A stretch of 64,000 bases of DNA, from assembly GCF_000010185.1 (NCBI RefSeq), contig NC_010376.1, positions 124,001 to 188,000 on the forward strand, written 5' to 3'. Within the stretch, counting starts at the first letter, position 1, and each line of letters begins with the position of its first letter. The notes under the pieces are model-generated. The model worked only from the letters and a program-made list of their open reading frames with translations. It did not search any database and was not told where the DNA came from. The DNA comes from Finegoldia magna ATCC 29328. GTDB taxonomy: Bacteria > Bacillota > Clostridia > Tissierellales > Peptoniphilaceae. Made by a program: the position numbers and the translations under genes. Shown here piece after piece: positions 62,510-64,000 of this stretch.

Positions 62510-63049
62510 ATGTCAAGAATTGGATTAAAACCAATTGAAATTCCTAATGGCGTTGAGGTAAAAGTAACTGAAGACAATTTGTGTACTGTAAAAGGACCAA
62601 AAGGTGAATTAGTTGAACAAATGCCAAAGGAAATGATTATCAAAGTAGAAGATAATACAATCACAGTTTCAAGACCTTCAGAAATTAAAAGACACAAATC
62701 ACTTCATGGTTTAACAAGAACTCTTGTTTTCAACATGATTGAAGGTGTTACTGAAGGATACAAGAAAACTTTAATTATAGAAGGTACTGGTTACAGAGCA
62801 GCTAAACAAGGTAAAAAATTAGTTTTAAACTTGGGATATTCACACACAATTGAAAAAGAAGATCCAGAAGGAATCTCAGTTGAAGTTCCAGAACAACACA
62901 CATTAATTATCAGTGGTATCAACAAACAACAAGTTGGTAACTACGCTGCTAAAATCAGAGACTTAAGAGGACCTGAACCATACAAAGGTAAAGGTATCAG
63001 ATATGAAGATGAACATATTAGACGTAAAGTCGGTAAAACAGGTAAGTAG
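62510..63049 (+). CDS. rplF: 50S ribosomal protein L6
   Basis: 179 residues from ATG 62510, six bases after AAGGAGGT; a TTG at 62504 is too close. [17 protein letters not shown], the [20 protein letters not shown] block and [14 protein letters not shown] are diagnostic. Near the factor-binding site. Confidence 0.97.
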   Translation: MSRIGLKPIEIPNGVEVKVTEDNLCTVKGPKGELVEQMPKEMIIKVEDNTITVSRPSEIKRHKSLHGLTRTLVFNMIEGVTEGYKKTLIIEGTGYRAAKQGKKLVLNLGYSHTIEKEDPEGISVEVPEQHTLIISGINKQQVGNYAAKIRDLRGPEPYKGKGIRYEDEHIRRKVGKTGK

Positions 63050-63063
63050 GAAAGGAGTAAGGT

Positions 63064-63426
63064 ATGTTTAAGAAAATTGATAAAAATGCAAATAGAGTTA
63101 AAAGACATCTACGTATTCGTAAGAACCTTACAGGAACTTCTGAAAAACCAAGATTATGCGTATTCAAGTCTAATACTAACATCTATGCACAATTAATCGA
63201 TGATGTTAACCACAACACATTAGTAGCTGCATCAACATTAGATAAAGATTTCAGTGGTGAATCAAAATCTAACAAAGAAGCTGCAAAACTTGTTGGTGAA
63301 TTAATCGGTAAGAAAGCTATCGACAAAGGCATTGAACAATGCGTATTTGACAGATCTGGATATTTATATCACGGAAAAGTTAAAGAATTAGCTGAAGGTG
63401 CTAGAAGCGCCGGACTTAAATTTTAG
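63064..63426 (+). CDS. rplR: 50S ribosomal protein L18
   Basis: 120 residues. [21 protein letters not shown] and [20 protein letters not shown]; 5S rRNA binder in the central protuberance. AAGGAGTAAGGT precedes ATG. Confidence 0.97.
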   Translation: MFKKIDKNANRVKRHLRIRKNLTGTSEKPRLCVFKSNTNIYAQLIDDVNHNTLVAASTLDKDFSGESKSNKEAAKLVGELIGKKAIDKGIEQCVFDRSGYLYHGKVKELAEGARSAGLKF

Positions 63427-63446
63427 TGCAAGGGAGGTATTTAGTA

Positions 63447-63953
63447 TTGGAACTTTTAAATAAAGAAATAGAAGGTTTAGAATTAGAAGAAAGAGTTGTA
63501 AATATTAACCGTGTAGCTAAGGTTGTTAAGGGTGGTAGAAACTTTAGATTCGCAGCCCTTGTAGTAGTTGGAGATAAAAACGGACATGTTGGTGTTGGTA
63601 TTGGTAAAGCACAAGAAGTACCAGAAGCTATCAGAAAAGCTAGCCAAGATGCTAAAAAACACATCTTCACAGTTCCTATCGTAAACACAACTATTCCTCA
63701 CCAAGTAACAGGAATATTTGGAGCTGGTAGAGTATTATTAAAACCAGCTGGAGAAGGTACTGGAGTTATCGCCGGCGGTCCTGTTCGTGCGGTATGTGAA
63801 TTAGCAGGTATCAAAGACGTTCGTTCTAAATCATTGGGAACATCAAACCCTCAAAACATTGTTAATGCAACTGTAGAAGGACTTAAATCACTTAAGACAG
63901 CTGAACAAGTAGCTAAATTAAGAGGAAAGTCTGTAGAAGAAATTTTAAAATAA
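63447..63953 (+). CDS. rpsE: 30S ribosomal protein S5
   Basis: 168 residues from TTG 63447, because GGGAGGT (63432-63438) is eight bases upstream; the GTG at 63426 would start before the ribosome site. [22 protein letters not shown] and [13 protein letters not shown] are S5 blocks. Decoding-fidelity protein. Confidence 0.95.
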   Translation: MELLNKEIEGLELEERVVNINRVAKVVKGGRNFRFAALVVVGDKNGHVGVGIGKAQEVPEAIRKASQDAKKHIFTVPIVNTTIPHQVTGIFGAGRVLLKPAGEGTGVIAGGPVRAVCELAGIKDVRSKSLGTSNPQNIVNATVEGLKSLKTAEQVAKLRGKSVEEILK

Positions 63954-63966
63954 GGAGGGCTTTTAA

Positions 63967-64000
63967 GTGAGTAAATTAAAGATCACTCTTAAAAAGAGCA
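63967..64000 (+). CDS. rpmD: 50S ribosomal protein L30, 5' end
   Basis: GTG 63967 preceded by AAGGAGGGCTTTTAA; the visible residues MSKLKITLKKS match the L30 start and the position after rpsE is canonical. Cut by the window end. Confidence 0.9.
   Translation, partial: MSKLKITLKKS

Noticed and set aside
63426-63446. Longer start of rpsE
   Set aside because: It would include the ribosome site in the coding region; S5 homologues begin with the [14 protein letters not shown]-type block.

Overview
The window is a low-GC, densely packed bacterial chromosome segment with Firmicutes-type signals: AGGAGG ribosome binding sites, TTGACA/TATAAT promoters, intrinsic terminators with T-runs, a T-box leader, and a zinc-type S14 in a classical S10-spc ribosomal protein cluster. 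Gene content and style suggest an anaerobic Gram-positive coccus of the Peptoniphilaceae (Finegoldia-like); this is inference from pattern recognition, not a database match. No prophage, IS element or CRISPR array was seen.

Layout. 1-1 kb: end of a D,D-carboxypeptidase gene, tRNA-Arg(CCT) and an unidentified small structured RNA. 1-4 kb (minus): DUF3644 protein plus a DNA-repair-type radical SAM pair. 4-15 kb: branched-chain amino acid carrier, small hydrolases and membrane proteins, a cysteine-free ArsD-like protein, tRNA-Ser(CGA), MsrAB, and a radical SAM/SPASM enzyme with a TetR regulator. 14.7-19.8 kb: phosphate uptake genes pstSCA and a pstB-like ATPase followed by a two-component system. 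20-22.8 kb: a lactococcin-972-type ABC transporter. 23-26.6 kb: a glycosyltransferase with the ManNAcA genes wecC and wecB.

26.7-32.7 kb (minus strand) is the most unusual part. Three tandem genes, too short for normal ORF calling, encode paralogous basic peptides of 49-57 residues with a shared core (M-x-S-M-x-F-A ... F-x-E-R-x-x-P-L-F). They follow a perfect consensus promoter with an inverted repeat beside the -35 box. Upstream on the same strand lie an M42 aminopeptidase, a two-component system and an ABC-2 transporter. I do not recognise the peptide family; a secreted or signalling peptide system is a hypothesis.

33-48.4 kb: purA, a GNAT-like protein whose start lies behind a hairpin, a sugar ABC transporter, a TetR/MMPL/coiled-coil efflux operon with twin operators, proS under a T-box, and a small XRE regulator with a three-repeat operator. 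48.5-54.7 kb: a Fic protein with its own operator array, an arsenic methylation/aquaglyceroporin operon, a double GNAT protein, a MATE exporter and an HdeD-like protein. 54.7-55.5 kb is a 750-base gap holding an extended hairpin and the S10 promoter and structured leader. From 55.5 kb to the window end runs rpsJ to rpmD (20 genes, the last one cut).
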